Source: Paralithodes platypus
Taxonomy: Eukaryota; Arthropoda; Malacostraca; Decapoda; Lithodidae
Assembly (NCBI GenBank): GCA_032716605.1
Contig: CM064485.1
Location: forward strand, 30,557,697 to 30,621,696
Direction of reading: 5' to 3'
DNA: 64,000 nt
This document shows positions 23,144 through 33,568 of this stretch, piece after piece. Within the stretch, counting starts at the first letter, position 1; every line of letters starts with the position of its first letter. A program made the translations under genes and the position numbers. Under the pieces are notes generated by a model, which was given only the letters and a program-made list of their open reading frames with translations, was not told the origin of the DNA and searched no databases.

Positions 23144-24943
23144 TGTGACGCACCCCAGTGCTGGGCAACGCAACCTGATTGTACTCCTTGGTACTCCACT
23201 GTACCGCCCGTGATCTGGCTACCGTCAGCCGCTATGTATATTGAGTGTGACAACTTATAACTATGTTCTTTGTATCTCTGCAAAGGTCTCGTCATGTGCT
23301 AACCAGTGGTGGGTTTTGTTTTAAGCCATGTCGAGACCTTCCATTTAATATGTAGTATCAATAGAGAAGTTGATAGATAGGATAATGGGAATTCAGAGAG
23401 AGAGAGTGAGTTGGGCTTCAGAGCAAGAGGGTAGCAACACGCCGCGCTGCCGGCCGGGTGGTTGCCAGACGTATGGACTGGTTGGCAGCCTTGCCCTTAT
23501 AGCTAGGTGCGATAGGGTTGGTAGTCCATTGTTGCCTGCCTGGGCTGGGCCCATGTTGTCGTACAGCACACTGCCTGGAGGTTGGCTGTGTGTTCCTGGA
23601 CTAGGTTGCCTAGAACCTTTGAGATTCTAACATCCCTTGCTCTCTCTCCCCACTTCTCACGGTTGCACTCTTTCTCTCTGACGACATTACTCTCATTTCA
23701 TTCTTCTCTCTATTTAAATGCATAACCTTCCCTTGAGGTCCTAAAGGAGTTGCAGCACTCACCTCTCGTATTACTCTTAGGACAAGCATATATTTACATG
23801 TATTAGATTTAAGGGGTTAATGTGAACAGCGATCTTCTTGATGAGGATAGTTGGTGAACGTTCTACATGTTCACGAGTTATATGCCCTGCTCATCATCCC
23901 ATTTGTGACTAGACTGGTGACATGTGTAAGAGCCCGACCATGCCCAGGAGTTGTCTGTAGAGGGACGAGGACTTAGCCTTGATTTGCATACCGAGCCAGG
24001 AGCGAGTGTAGCACCCGAGACTACAGCTCGCTCGTAGTGCCGGTATAGTAGAGTAACGTAATTTATCTGTCCTTGTGTTCTCTACAGTCTTCTCCTGGGT
24101 TCTCGCTTTCGGTGCTGGGACTCGTTGTTCCTGTGACTTGGCCTGCTAGCTAGAACACATGGGGATGATGAGTGGGATATATCTTTATTTTACTATGCAT
24201 TGCAGCTCTCTTTAAGTATATATCTATAACACTTTACAATACACATTACTCACACACAAGACAACACTATTAATACTTTCATGTATCAATTAACTGCACT
24301 GTCGTTTTGCTGCTGTGTCCGGAGTTCTGTTGCGTAGGGCGCATACGGACTCGGAGGGGAGACAGAGTGAGAGAAGCGAAGTAGCCTATGCGGTAGTAGG
24401 CTACCGGCGCAGTACTGTTGCCTGCAACCTTTTAGTTATTCCAAGTATAGATTCATTATTATAATAAGTGACTACTGTTTATGTTCCTCCCATGTGTATT
24501 ATTAGGTATCTACTGGATCATGAACATCTTGTATGCTACATGCTAGTGCATGTTAGTAGGGGACAGTTAGTGTAGTGCACGCGCTTTCAAGTAGGCGTGT
24601 ACATTTGTCATTTAGCATTTCACTGTCATACCTTTAGCCTGCTTCTATTCTACATTATTAGAGGCTTAATATTAACGTAGTTTCTTGAGTATTGCATTTC
24701 TTTAGTAATAACGTAACCTATAAATGTCTGAGGGAGTTTAGCCTCATAGCCTACCCCTGTTGTACACTTTCGCCGAGTTAAGGTACCTCGTTACCGTAGA
24801 CGATAACTCTGTAGGGCGTTGGTGCTTTTGTTGTCTGGAGCATATAGTATTTGGGACTGGAATCGAGCGTGTCGTTGTCACTTAAGCCATTTCTGTCCTA
24901 CGATCAAGAATCCCGAATATGTATTGCCGATCCAGCCGTAACA
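23144..24943 (+). repeat. 5' LTR
   Basis: An 1800-bp direct repeat beginning TGTGACGCACC and ending CCGTAACA. It contains a TATA-like TATTTAAAT near 23709 that may act as promoter, which is inference. The short open frames inside it are present in both LTRs and have no recognisable product. Confidence 0.95.
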
Positions 24944-24945
24944 AA

Positions 24946-24964
24946 ATGGCGACCTTGCACAAGA
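24946..24964 (+). promoter_or_regulatory. Putative primer-binding site
   Basis: TGGCGACCTTGCACAAG begins two or three bases after the 5' LTR. TGG at this place is the usual complement of a tRNA CCA end. I cannot name the tRNA. Confidence 0.5.
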
Positions 24965-25177
24965 TTCAGTAGTATCCTATCACATGTTTTTTGGAGAACT
25001 ATTCTATGCTACCTAGTAGAGCTGGCTAGAATTTTCTTGCATATTGGAGGAATTTTTATTGTGTCATTATTGTATTGGTGGACTTGCAGATTGTTTCGTT
25101 AGGTGTCTAGAGTAGAGTCATTCAAGCATCTTTAACATTTTGTGAGTCGAGACTGCAATTAGTAATAAGCACTTTTT

Positions 25178-28100
25178 TTGTTTATGAACAGCAATTGTAT
25201 AACCAGCACTATGTCTAATGACTCATCATTTACGGGGGAGGATAACACGGTACAGCCTAGTGACCAGCAAGTACAGCAGATATTTAGGGAGGGGAGTGTT
25301 ATAAGTGGAGAGAGGGATGCCCGGGCATTTTTGCAGACACCTTTGACCGAACAGCGCCTGCAGGCTATTGATTGTTACGGTCTTCGCTGTTTAGCCACGG
25401 TTTTGGGGCGGGACTGTCCTGACAGTTGGCCCAAGAAGAATTTGGTGGCATGTTTGTTGGGTGATGGCGATGGGGCGGTGGGTGGAGTGGGGTCTTGGGG
25501 GGTTCCCTCCAAGCCTCCATTCCACTCTACCCCTGAGCTGGGCCCTCAGCCAGCGAGTCTTAGCACGATGCAGCAGGAGGGTTCTCAATGGCAAGCTGGC
25601 TTACCCGTAAACACGTCTCGATGTGGATCCCCCATTTTGTGCTCTCCCCCCCCAGGCCTGTCTCCTGAGATGTTATTTCAGCTAGAACTAGCTAAGTTTA
25701 AGCTGCAGGAGACTCAGATACAACAGGCTAGTATAGAACGCATAGAGGTTGCTAGAATCCAAGCCAATCAGGATGCAACCAGGTACCAGGCTGAAATGGA
25801 TGTCGAGAAGTCTAGAGTAGAGACCACGGGGCGTCATCTCGGTGGTGGGCACCGGGTTACAGACTCACTTTCGCATTTAATTAAGTTAGTACCCGCATTT
25901 GATGAGACAGCAGTGACTGATTTTTTTGCTCGTTTCGAAAAGAAGTGTCGTGAGTATGACTGGCCGGAGGTTAAATGGGCAGCATTAGTTTCATCACGTC
26001 TAGTGGGTAAGGGGTTGAAAGCCTACGATGCACTGTCACTGGACGAGAGTGTCGTGTATGGACTGGTGAAGGAGGCTGTGCTCCGGGCCTACGAACTGCA
26101 ACCCGAAACTTATAGATTGAAGTTCCGTGGCGTGAATAAGAAGAGCGACGTCAGTTTTATGGAGCACGCACGGGACTTAACAGATGCATGTAATAACTGG
26201 TTTCGGTCCGAGCACGCAGAGTCGGCTGAGGAAATTAAGCAACTTTTCTATCTGGAACAGTTTTACAAATGTACTGGAACCGATCTAACGCTGAACATTA
26301 AGGAAAAATGTCCCAAGACAGTAGAGGAGGCTGCCAAGATGGCAGACCTCAGATTATCATTGATTCGTGGTTGCGGTGCCGCTCAGAGGGCTGAGTCAGG
26401 GCAGAAGGGGCGCTATACCCCACCCACCAGAGTTTTCGATAATAACAAATCCTATGACACACATAACCACACTAAAAGCATTGCACCTAATAACACCTAC
26501 AAACACAAGCCTCTCCCGTTTACTAAAGGTCAGGCCCCTTCTTCGCCCGCACAAGGGAAGAAGCCCATTGGGGATGTGAAATGTTACAAATGTCAGAAGC
26601 TAGGCCATTATTCACGTGAGTGCCCTAGTAACACTCCCGCTAAGCCGGTGTCATTGGTTCACAGTATCGGTGTGTCTCTGAAGGCTGCAGCAACTGCCCG
26701 GGGTAGGTTGTCAGCAGCTGAGGCACACGCGGTAAAGAAGCGTACGGAAGGCTCGACACCTGTCCGGGACACTTTCTGTAGCCATCGGGGACACGGGTTT
26801 GTGAGCTGGGGGAGTGAACTACGGAGGGTTGACTTGTTGAGGGATACGGGGGCTTCGCAAACTTTGTTGAGGAACTTCACAGGGAAACCGATAAATGCGG
26901 CCAGAGTTGTTGTGGTGCAGGGTATAAATGCTACAAGGTCATACCCACTTGTGAGGTTGGAGTTGAGAGTGGGAGAGGTGTGCAGGGAGCTGGATGTAGG
27001 GATCGTTGAGTGTTTGCCAGTTGAGGGCGTCGACCTTCTTCTCGGCAACGACTTTGCGGTGCCCACTTCCGGGACTCCACCCTTAGTCGTTGCCGAGAGG
27101 GCGGCCGACGTGGATGGTGAGAATCGGGAATGGGTTGGGAGGTGCCAACAGGATGAGATGGCCTGTGTGGTAACCCGATCTCGCTCTGCGGCTCCTGCAC
27201 AGCCTAGCACTCAACCTCGGGGACAGTGGAGGAAGGATCAGGAGAAGGTTGCTAAGGGCAGGAAAAGGGACATTGATTCTGCTGCACTTCTCGGTGATTC
27301 GGTACTTGGACCTATAATAAACACGGGAGTTGACTCTGGCCCAGAGATGGTGTGTAACAAGGCAGAGTTGGGTAAGACTTCGCGTGAGGCAAGAGCTGTA
27401 GCGAGAGCCACTAAGGCAGTAGAGCCTACTAGCCGGGGTAATGTCTTATTACAAAACCATCTTGATGCATTGACGCCCGGGGACATTAGTGAGCAGCAGC
27501 TGCAAGACGCTAGCCTAGCTCGTTATAGCAATGGTGCCATAGAGTTGGAGGAAGATGGGGATGCGAGCCGGGAGAGACTTATAGGTTGCATGGCAGCGGC
27601 AGGTAATAACTTGGTTAATGCACAGGCGGTCATGAAGCACCAGTATGACGCCAAGGTGAAGCTTCGGGAGTTTTCGGTGGGTCAGGAGGTAATGTTGCTT
27701 TTACCTTTGCCTGGACACCCCCTTTCTGCCAAGTTCATTGGGCCGTATGTGGTGGCTAAGAAACTGTCCGACCTTGATTATCTCGTTGCAACACCTGACC
27801 GTAGAAAAAAACATCAGTTATGTCATGTTAACCTCATGAAAGAGTATGTGAGACGCCCCTCAGAGCCTCTCACTGTCCCTGTGCTGGCCTGCAGCGGCCA
27901 GGGTGGAGAAGGAGGTGGGGACAGTCATGCTGCTGAGGAGGATAGCTGGGACTGTGTCATTTCCGCGGAACAGTGGGCGGGGAATACTGAACAAGAGGCT
28001 AGGCAAGTTGTAAGTCACCTGCCTGAGCACCAGGGTGCTGCTGTCCTAGGCCTGTTCAGGTCATACCCCTCTGTTTTCGCCGAACACCCAGGTCTCACTA

Positions 28101-29404
28101 CTCAGGTAACGCACGACGTGGACGTCGGTGATAATGTGCCCTTCAAGTCAGTGCCCTACCGTGTGCCCCCGGTAAAGTTGCCAGCTTTACGGGAGGAGTT
28201 AAAGTACATGGTTGAGAGAGGGATGATCACTGAAGGTTATGTGAAGTGGACATCACCCGTCACGTTGCAGCCAAAACCTGACGGCAAGGTGCGGTTCTGC
28301 ATAGATTTTCGTAGGCTAAATGGCTTGACCACCACCAACCCTTACCCTTTGCCTCGAGTTGACGACAGCGTGGACAAGATAGGGAATGCAAAGTACCTTA
28401 CTAAAATTGATCTTGTAAAAGGCTACTGGCAAGTACCCCTGTCGGACCGAGCTAAGCAAGTTTGTGGTTTTGTGGTAGATGGCAAGACCTACCAATGTAA
28501 CGTAATGCCTTATGGGCTTAAGAACGCACCTGCCACGTTTCAAAACCTGATGAACGATATTTGTGACGAAATCCCTAACTGCACGGTCTACCTTGATGAC
28601 GTGATAGTATATGATGACGATTTTGAAACTCACCTAAGGCACTTAGAGACCCTGTTTAGGAAGTTGCACGATGCTGGGCTGGTGGTGAACCTGAGGAAGT
28701 GCGAGTTTGTAAAGGCTACTGTGCAGTATCTTGGCTTTGTGGTCGGGTTAGGCCGGGTGTGTCCCCCCCTGAGCAAGATACAGGCTATCAATATGTTTCC
28801 CAGGCCCACCACTAAGCGCCAGGTCATGCGGTTCCTAGGTATGATAGGCTATTATAGGCGCTTCATCCGGGGATACTCTACTGTCTTAGCACCGTTAACT
28901 GATCTACTGTCGAAGTCAGTGAAGTTCTGTTGGGCTGCGGAGTGTCAGAGGGCTTTCGACCTAGTCAAGCACCTGCTGTGTACACATCCGATTTTGAGGG
29001 CCCCAGACTTCTCCAGGAGTTTTCAGCTGGCGACTGATGCCAGCGGTGTGGGTGCCGGGGCAGTGTTACTGCAGACTGATTCCGAGGGCTTGGAACACCC
29101 AGTGAGCTTCTTTTCTCGCAAGTTTAATTCGGCACAAAGGAATTACTCGACTATAGAGAAGGAGCTTCTGGCTATCGTTTTGTCGCTCAAACATTTCGAA
29201 GTTTATGTTCCAGCCTACGGCCCGGTAGTGACGATTGATACGGACCATCATCCCTTGAAATTCCTAAATCAGTTTCACAATCGGAATATGCGGTTGACCA
29301 GGTGGTCCCTACTGCTCCAAGAGTATAATCTCAACATTCAGCATATTGCCGGGAGTGAGAACGTGATAGCAGATTGTCTATCAAGGGTTGATGATCCAAG
29401 ATAG
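25178..29404 (+). CDS. gag-pol: Gag-Pol polyprotein (Gag, protease, integrase C-terminus, RT, RNase H)
   Basis: One open frame of 1408 codons. The N-terminal half holds a gag-like region and a CCHC knuckle CYKCQKLGHYSREC (residues 469-482). The protease site DTGA is at 556-559. Residues about 800-895 carry the integrase C-terminal GPY/F module (FIGPYVVAKK, GPY at 855-857). RT follows from about 1027, with YLDD at 1138-1141, then RNase H with TDAS (D1287) and IDTDHHPL. The integrase HHCC finger and DDE core, expected between protease and GPY/F, are missing with the frame kept; the junction is near residues 785-800. The protein can probably make cDNA but cannot integrate by itself. The stop at 29402-29404 is followed by a 287-base 3' leader. 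Confidence 0.93.
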   Translation: MFMNSNCITSTMSNDSSFTGEDNTVQPSDQQVQQIFREGSVISGERDARAFLQTPLTEQRLQAIDCYGLRCLATVLGRDCPDSWPKKNLVACLLGDGDGAVGGVGSWGVPSKPPFHSTPELGPQPASLSTMQQEGSQWQAGLPVNTSRCGSPILCSPPPGLSPEMLFQLELAKFKLQETQIQQASIERIEVARIQANQDATRYQAEMDVEKSRVETTGRHLGGGHRVTDSLSHLIKLVPAFDETAVTDFFARFEKKCREYDWPEVKWAALVSSRLVGKGLKAYDALSLDESVVYGLVKEAVLRAYELQPETYRLKFRGVNKKSDVSFMEHARDLTDACNNWFRSEHAESAEEIKQLFYLEQFYKCTGTDLTLNIKEKCPKTVEEAAKMADLRLSLIRGCGAAQRAESGQKGRYTPPTRVFDNNKSYDTHNHTKSIAPNNTYKHKPLPFTKGQAPSSPAQGKKPIGDVKCYKCQKLGHYSRECPSNTPAKPVSLVHSIGVSLKAAATARGRLSAAEAHAVKKRTEGSTPVRDTFCSHRGHGFVSWGSELRRVDLLRDTGASQTLLRNFTGKPINAARVVVVQGINATRSYPLVRLELRVGEVCRELDVGIVECLPVEGVDLLLGNDFAVPTSGTPPLVVAERAADVDGENREWVGRCQQDEMACVVTRSRSAAPAQPSTQPRGQWRKDQEKVAKGRKRDIDSAALLGDSVLGPIINTGVDSGPEMVCNKAELGKTSREARAVARATKAVEPTSRGNVLLQNHLDALTPGDISEQQLQDASLARYSNGAIELEEDGDASRERLIGCMAAAGNNLVNAQAVMKHQYDAKVKLREFSVGQEVMLLLPLPGHPLSAKFIGPYVVAKKLSDLDYLVATPDRRKKHQLCHVNLMKEYVRRPSEPLTVPVLACSGQGGEGGGDSHAAEEDSWDCVISAEQWAGNTEQEARQVVSHLPEHQGAAVLGLFRSYPSVFAEHPGLTTQVTHDVDVGDNVPFKSVPYRVPPVKLPALREELKYMVERGMITEGYVKWTSPVTLQPKPDGKVRFCIDFRRLNGLTTTNPYPLPRVDDSVDKIGNAKYLTKIDLVKGYWQVPLSDRAKQVCGFVVDGKTYQCNVMPYGLKNAPATFQNLMNDICDEIPNCTVYLDDVIVYDDDFETHLRHLETLFRKLHDAGLVVNLRKCEFVKATVQYLGFVVGLGRVCPPLSKIQAINMFPRPTTKRQVMRFLGMIGYYRRFIRGYSTVLAPLTDLLSKSVKFCWAAECQRAFDLVKHLLCTHPILRAPDFSRSFQLATDASGVGAGAVLLQTDSEGLEHPVSFFSRKFNSAQRNYSTIEKELLAIVLSLKHFEVYVPAYGPVVTIDTDHHPLKFLNQFHNRNMRLTRWSLLLQEYNLNIQHIAGSENVIADCLSRVDDPR

Positions 29405-29679
29405 TCGTGCACGGTGTGTGGGTTGAGCAGGAGTAAAATTAGGCTATCATAACGCCGTCCAAAAAGATTATAAAACAATAAAATAAACGAGAAAACTCTT
29501 TCTTTTTTTTAGTTTTGTAACTCTTTATTGTTGTAGCATGATGCATGCAATATTGTGTTTTATGTATAATTCACACTTCGGTTGTTGTGCACCTTTTGCA
29601 ATTAGTGGCAGCTAAGGGTAGCAGGTCGGTTGGTTGCCTGTCAGATTTTGATAATGCTTCTAAGGTCGATTATCTAAAA

Positions 29680-29691
29680 TCTTGGGGGGGC
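29680..29691 (+). promoter_or_regulatory. Polypurine tract
   Basis: A G-rich run (TTGGGGGGGC) lies directly against the 3' LTR, where plus-strand DNA synthesis is primed in LTR retroelements. The comparable run GGGGGAGG precedes the second element's LTR near 62279 on the minus strand. Confidence 0.75.
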
Positions 29692-31487
29692 TGTGACGCA
29701 CCCCAGTGCTGGGCAACGCAACCTGATTGTACTCCTTGGTACTCCACTGTACCGCCCGTGATCTGGCTACCGTCAGCCGCTATGTATATTGAGTGTGACA
29801 ACTTATAACTATGTTCTTTGTATCTCTGCAAAGGTCTCGTCATGTGCTAACCAGTGGTGGGTTTTGTTTTAAGCCATGTCGAGACCTTCCATTTAATATG
29901 TAGTATCAATAGAGAAGTTGATAGATAGGATAATGGGAATTCAGAGAGAGAGAGTGAGTTGGGCTTCAGAGCAAGAGGGTAGCAACACGCCGCGCTGCCG
30001 GCCGGGTGGTTGCCAGACGTATGGACTGGTTGGCAGCCTTGCCCTTATAGCTAGGCGCGATAGGGTTGGTAGTCCATTGTTGCCTGCCTGGGCTGGGCCC
30101 ATGTTGTCGTACAGCACACTGCCTGGAGGTTGGCTGTGTGTTCCTGGACTAGGTTGCCTAGAACCTTTGAGATTCTAACATCCCTTGCTCTCTCTCCCCA
30201 CTTCTCACGGTTGCACTCTTTCTCTCTGACGACATTACTCTCATTTCATTCTTCTCTCTATTTAAATGCATAACCTTCCCTTGAGGTCCTAAAGGAGTTG
30301 CAGCACTCACCTCTCGTATTACTCTTAGGACAAGCATATATTTACATGTATTAGATTTAAGGGGTTAATGTGAACAGCGATCTTCTTGATGAGGATAGTT
30401 GGTGAACGTTCTACATGTTCACGAGTTATATGCCCTGCTCATCATCCCATTTGTGACTAGACTGGTGCCATGTGTAAGAGCCCGACCATGCCCAGGAGTT
30501 GTCTGTAGAGGGACGAGGACTTAGCCTTGATTTGCATACCGAGCCAGGAGCGAGTGTAGCACCCGAGACTACAGCTCGCTCGTAGTGCCGGTATAGTAGA
30601 GTAACGTAATTTATCTGTCCTTGTGTTCTCTACAGTCTTCTCCTGGGTTCTCGCTTTCGGTGCTGGGACTCGTTGTTCCTGTGACTTGGCCTGCTAGCTA
30701 GAACACATGGGGATGATGAGTGGGATATATCTTTATTTTACTATGCATTGCAGCTCTCTTTAAGTATATATCTATAACACTTTACAATACACATTACTCA
30801 CACACAAGACAACACTATTAATACTTTCATGTATCAATTAACTGCACTGTCGTTTTGCTGCTGTGTCCGGAGTTCTGTTGCGTAGGGCGCATACGGACTC
30901 GGAGGGGAGACAGAGTGAGAGAAGCGAAGTAGCCTATGCGGTAGTAGGCTACCGGCGCAGTACTGTTGCCTGCAACCTTTTAGTTATTCCAAGTATAGAT
31001 TCATTATTATAATAAGTGACTACTGTTTATGTTCCTCCCATGTGTATTATTAGGTATCTACTGGATCATGAACATCTTGTATGCTACATGCTAGTGCATG
31101 TTAGTAGGGGACAGTTAGTGTAGTGCACGCGCTTTCAAGTAGGCGTGTACATTTGTCATTTAGCATTTCACTGTCATACCTTTAGCCTGCTTCTATTCTA
31201 CATTATTAGAGGCTTAATATTAACGTAGTTTCTTGAGTATTGCATTTCTTTAGTAATAACGTAACCTATAAATGTCTGAGGGAGTTTAGCCTCATAGCCT
31301 ACCCCTGTTGTACACTTTCGCCGAGTTAAGGTACCTCGTTACCGTAGACGATAACTCTGTAGGGCGTTGGTGCTTTTGTTGTCTGGAGCATATAGTATTT
31401 GGGACTGGAATCGAGCGTGTCGTTGTCACTTAAGCCATTTCTGTCCTACGATCAAGAATCCCGAATATGTATTGCCGATCCAGCCGT

Positions 31488-31491
<4 letters not shown>
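29692..31491 (+). repeat. 3' LTR
   Basis: An 1800-bp copy of the 5' LTR, same length and nearly identical. It is followed directly by ATATAT, continuing the split (TA)n target. Confidence 0.95.
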
Positions 31492-31518
<27 letters not shown>

Positions 31519-32085
31519 CAGTCAGGTCGCCCTATACGCGATTCCACAATTCGCGAAAACCCTAATACACGAGTTACCCCTCGAAAATAAGCAAAAACAT
31601 TAATTACGCGAGGTGGTACCACAATACACGAATTGAGAGCTAAGAAGGGGCCAAATCCGCTATTCCCCCTTGATACGCGAGCACGGCCTACGTTTTGCGA
31701 GGCCCATGTGACGCAGTAGCCGTCTGCGCAGGCCTCGTGGTCTGGGCATATGCCTGCCTTCCCTCCCGCTTACCCTACCTCCCTCCATCCCACAGTCCCG
31801 CTCATAGCCGCGCGGAGTGACCAAACGTTTGTAGTGCCTGCCTAGCCTATCTACTACTAATTTTAAGGTAAGGTTTCATATTTGTATTCATTGTTGTTCT
31901 TATATATAAGATATAGACTGTACTGTAGAGCCAAAAATGTCGAAAATAGGGCCAAAAATTTCGAAAATTGAGAGATGTCACCCATATCTAATTATTCCTA
32001 TTTAAAGTTAGTTCCACAATACGCGAATTCGCAATACGCGATGCCTCCTGTCACCCCTATTCTCGCGTATTGGGGGTCCTGACTG
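31519..32085. mobile_element. 567-bp pogo/Tigger-like MITE
   Basis: The ends are inverted repeats beginning CAGTCAGG and continuing to ATACGCGA with three mismatches in 23 bases, flanked by TA on both sides (31517-31518 and 32086-32087). The TA target and CAGT start fit the Tc1/mariner-pogo group. Many TACGCGA-like words lie inside both halves. Non-coding, so non-autonomous. Confidence 0.8.
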
Positions 32086-32466
32086 TATATCCCATGGCCT
32101 GTTCGGTTATTGGCGAGGTTCGGATAATGACAGGTCGGATATGGGAGTGATTACTGTATATGAACTATGAAGGCACACATGATGCTCGGGTGGATTAATA
32201 ACCGTCACTCGAAAACTGGATGCATCGTACATCTGCCATGCTGCCGCGCTCAACTGTGGCTGGCCGGGCGGGAAGTTTGAAGGCCGCCCGGCCTCAGTTG
32301 ATGTATGAGGCTGCCATACGACCCCCAAATGACCGAGGTGATTTTTTTTTCTTTTCTTCATTTATCAAATTTTTCTGCCATTTTAGAAGAAAACAACAAA
32401 ATCGGCCAACTCAGCCGGTCCCTCGATGTACTTTTATTTATAATTAGCTGGGGTTCAGTGGGTTAA

Positions 32467-32945
32467 GTATATATTTGTATGAATTATTGATTTATTATAC
32501 AGTTGTAGGCTACTTCATTGTTTACAGCTGTATTGCAGATCACATCTTATATATGTACATATTCATGAAAAAGAAACACAAGTATATAGAGTTTACAGTA
32601 TATTCTATAGACTACAGAACATAGTGAATAATTATGTAATAGCCTGCATTACAGTAGACCACCACCACCACCTTGTATATTTATTCTTAACACTACAGAA
32701 CATTGTGATTATATAGCCTAATACTCCACCACCACCTACTAAAGCAATTCTTATGACTATGTAACATTATTTGTGAATACACCACCACCACAACTGCTAC
32801 TACTACTACTATACCCTGTTCATTATAGTTAGGCCAGAAAGTATTACTTCTAATCTCTGTAACTAAAAAAGGGCTGGAGTAAATGGGCTGTATATTATCA
32901 CAATTATTCCCTGAGCATCTTAGGCCTGATGTGAACCTGTCAGCA
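32467..32945. other. Intergenic DNA with (CCA)n runs
   Basis: Short CACCACCACC runs occur near 32660, 32730 and 32780. No gene seen outside the adjacent transposase fragment. Confidence 0.5.
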
Positions 32946-33500
32946 CTACACATGTTTCAAAATTAAAGATTTCCTGCTTTGTTTTTTCATTTGGGAAGCT
33001 CGATAACTATTATTTAGTTTGTGAATTTTCCAGTATATTGCTATTCTGCAATACACTTGTGCAATTTTAAATAAGCAAACTCTGCAGAGTGAAAGGTGTG
33101 ACAGAGTATTTACAACACATATGGTCAACCTGGAATTCACATTCGGTCCAGCCAGATTTGTCATGTCAGCCAGGAATGGTACAATCATAGAGCTGTGAAC
33201 AGAGTGAAATGATTGCACCAATTCCTCTGATGGTACTGTGATACCACCAAAGTCTCTGTTCGATGTTCTGAAAGCTTTCATGTGTGTAAATATCTGACTA
33301 GCTTCATTGAGAAAATCAGAATTGTTTACAAATGAAGTGGAGCAGGTAGTACAAGAGATATTTAGCTTTTTTAGTACATAGCCTAGAACATAACTGACAC
33401 CATTAGCATCCAAGTCATCAACTTGGTAGTCATAAGACAAGTCACTTGTATCACAAGAAGTTGAAATGGATGTTGATGGTGCTCTAGAGGTGCTCTGCGT
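32946..33500 (-). pseudogene. P-element/THAP9-like transposase C-terminal fragment
   Basis: The minus-strand frame (164 codons from its ATG, open upstream to about 33500) shows VSYVLGYVLKKL, a C-x2-C pair in CTTCSTSF, and FGGITVPSEELVQ, followed by a basic tail after RIAIYWKIHKLN. This pattern is the C-terminal region of P-element/THAP9-type transposases. The THAP domain and catalytic core are missing, so it is a remnant. It lies just outside the tandem duplication. Assignment is from memory of the family motif. Confidence 0.6.
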
Positions 33501-33568
33501 TCATAATTATGTGGCACACAATAGTGAGATCGAAAATACCTTTAGTAATTGTTAATACCTAGTATAGA

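Larger units (their letters stand above)
23144..31491 (+). mobile_element. Complete Gmr1-like Ty3/Gypsy LTR retrotransposon lacking the integrase core
   Basis: An 8348-bp element with two 1800-bp LTRs (TG...CA), a single Gag-Pol frame and a polypurine tract before the 3' LTR. The target duplication is probably ATAT, but it lies in a (TA)n tract so its length is ambiguous. I noticed only two substitutions between the LTRs (near 23507/30055 and 23928/30467), which implies recent insertion. The domain order Gag, protease, integrase C-terminus, RT, RNase H is that of the Gmr1 lineage, in which integrase precedes RT, unlike most Gypsy elements. Confidence 0.93.
16726..32466 (+). mobile_element. 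Composite piggyBac element with nested insertions (inferred limits)
   Basis: The left end, after TTAA 16726-16729, starts CCCACTGAGCCCCAGC. The right end, before TTAA 32463-32466, is the inverted CCCACTGAACCCCAGC. Only these two ends share this TIR in the region, and each resembles one of the two unlike ends of the 438-bp MITE family: the left end has two palindromes, the right end a CCCCAGCTAATT start like the MITE's CCCCGGCTAGTT. The 15.7-kb span is explained by later insertions: the LTR retrotransposon 23144-31491, the Tigger-like MITE 31519-32085 and repeats at 20.3-22.8 kb. The pairing of the ends is inference. Confidence 0.6.

Noticed and set aside
23370..23630. An 86-codon frame within the LTR, also at 29918-30178
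   Set aside because: It is conserved only because the LTRs are duplicates; no family or start context supports it.
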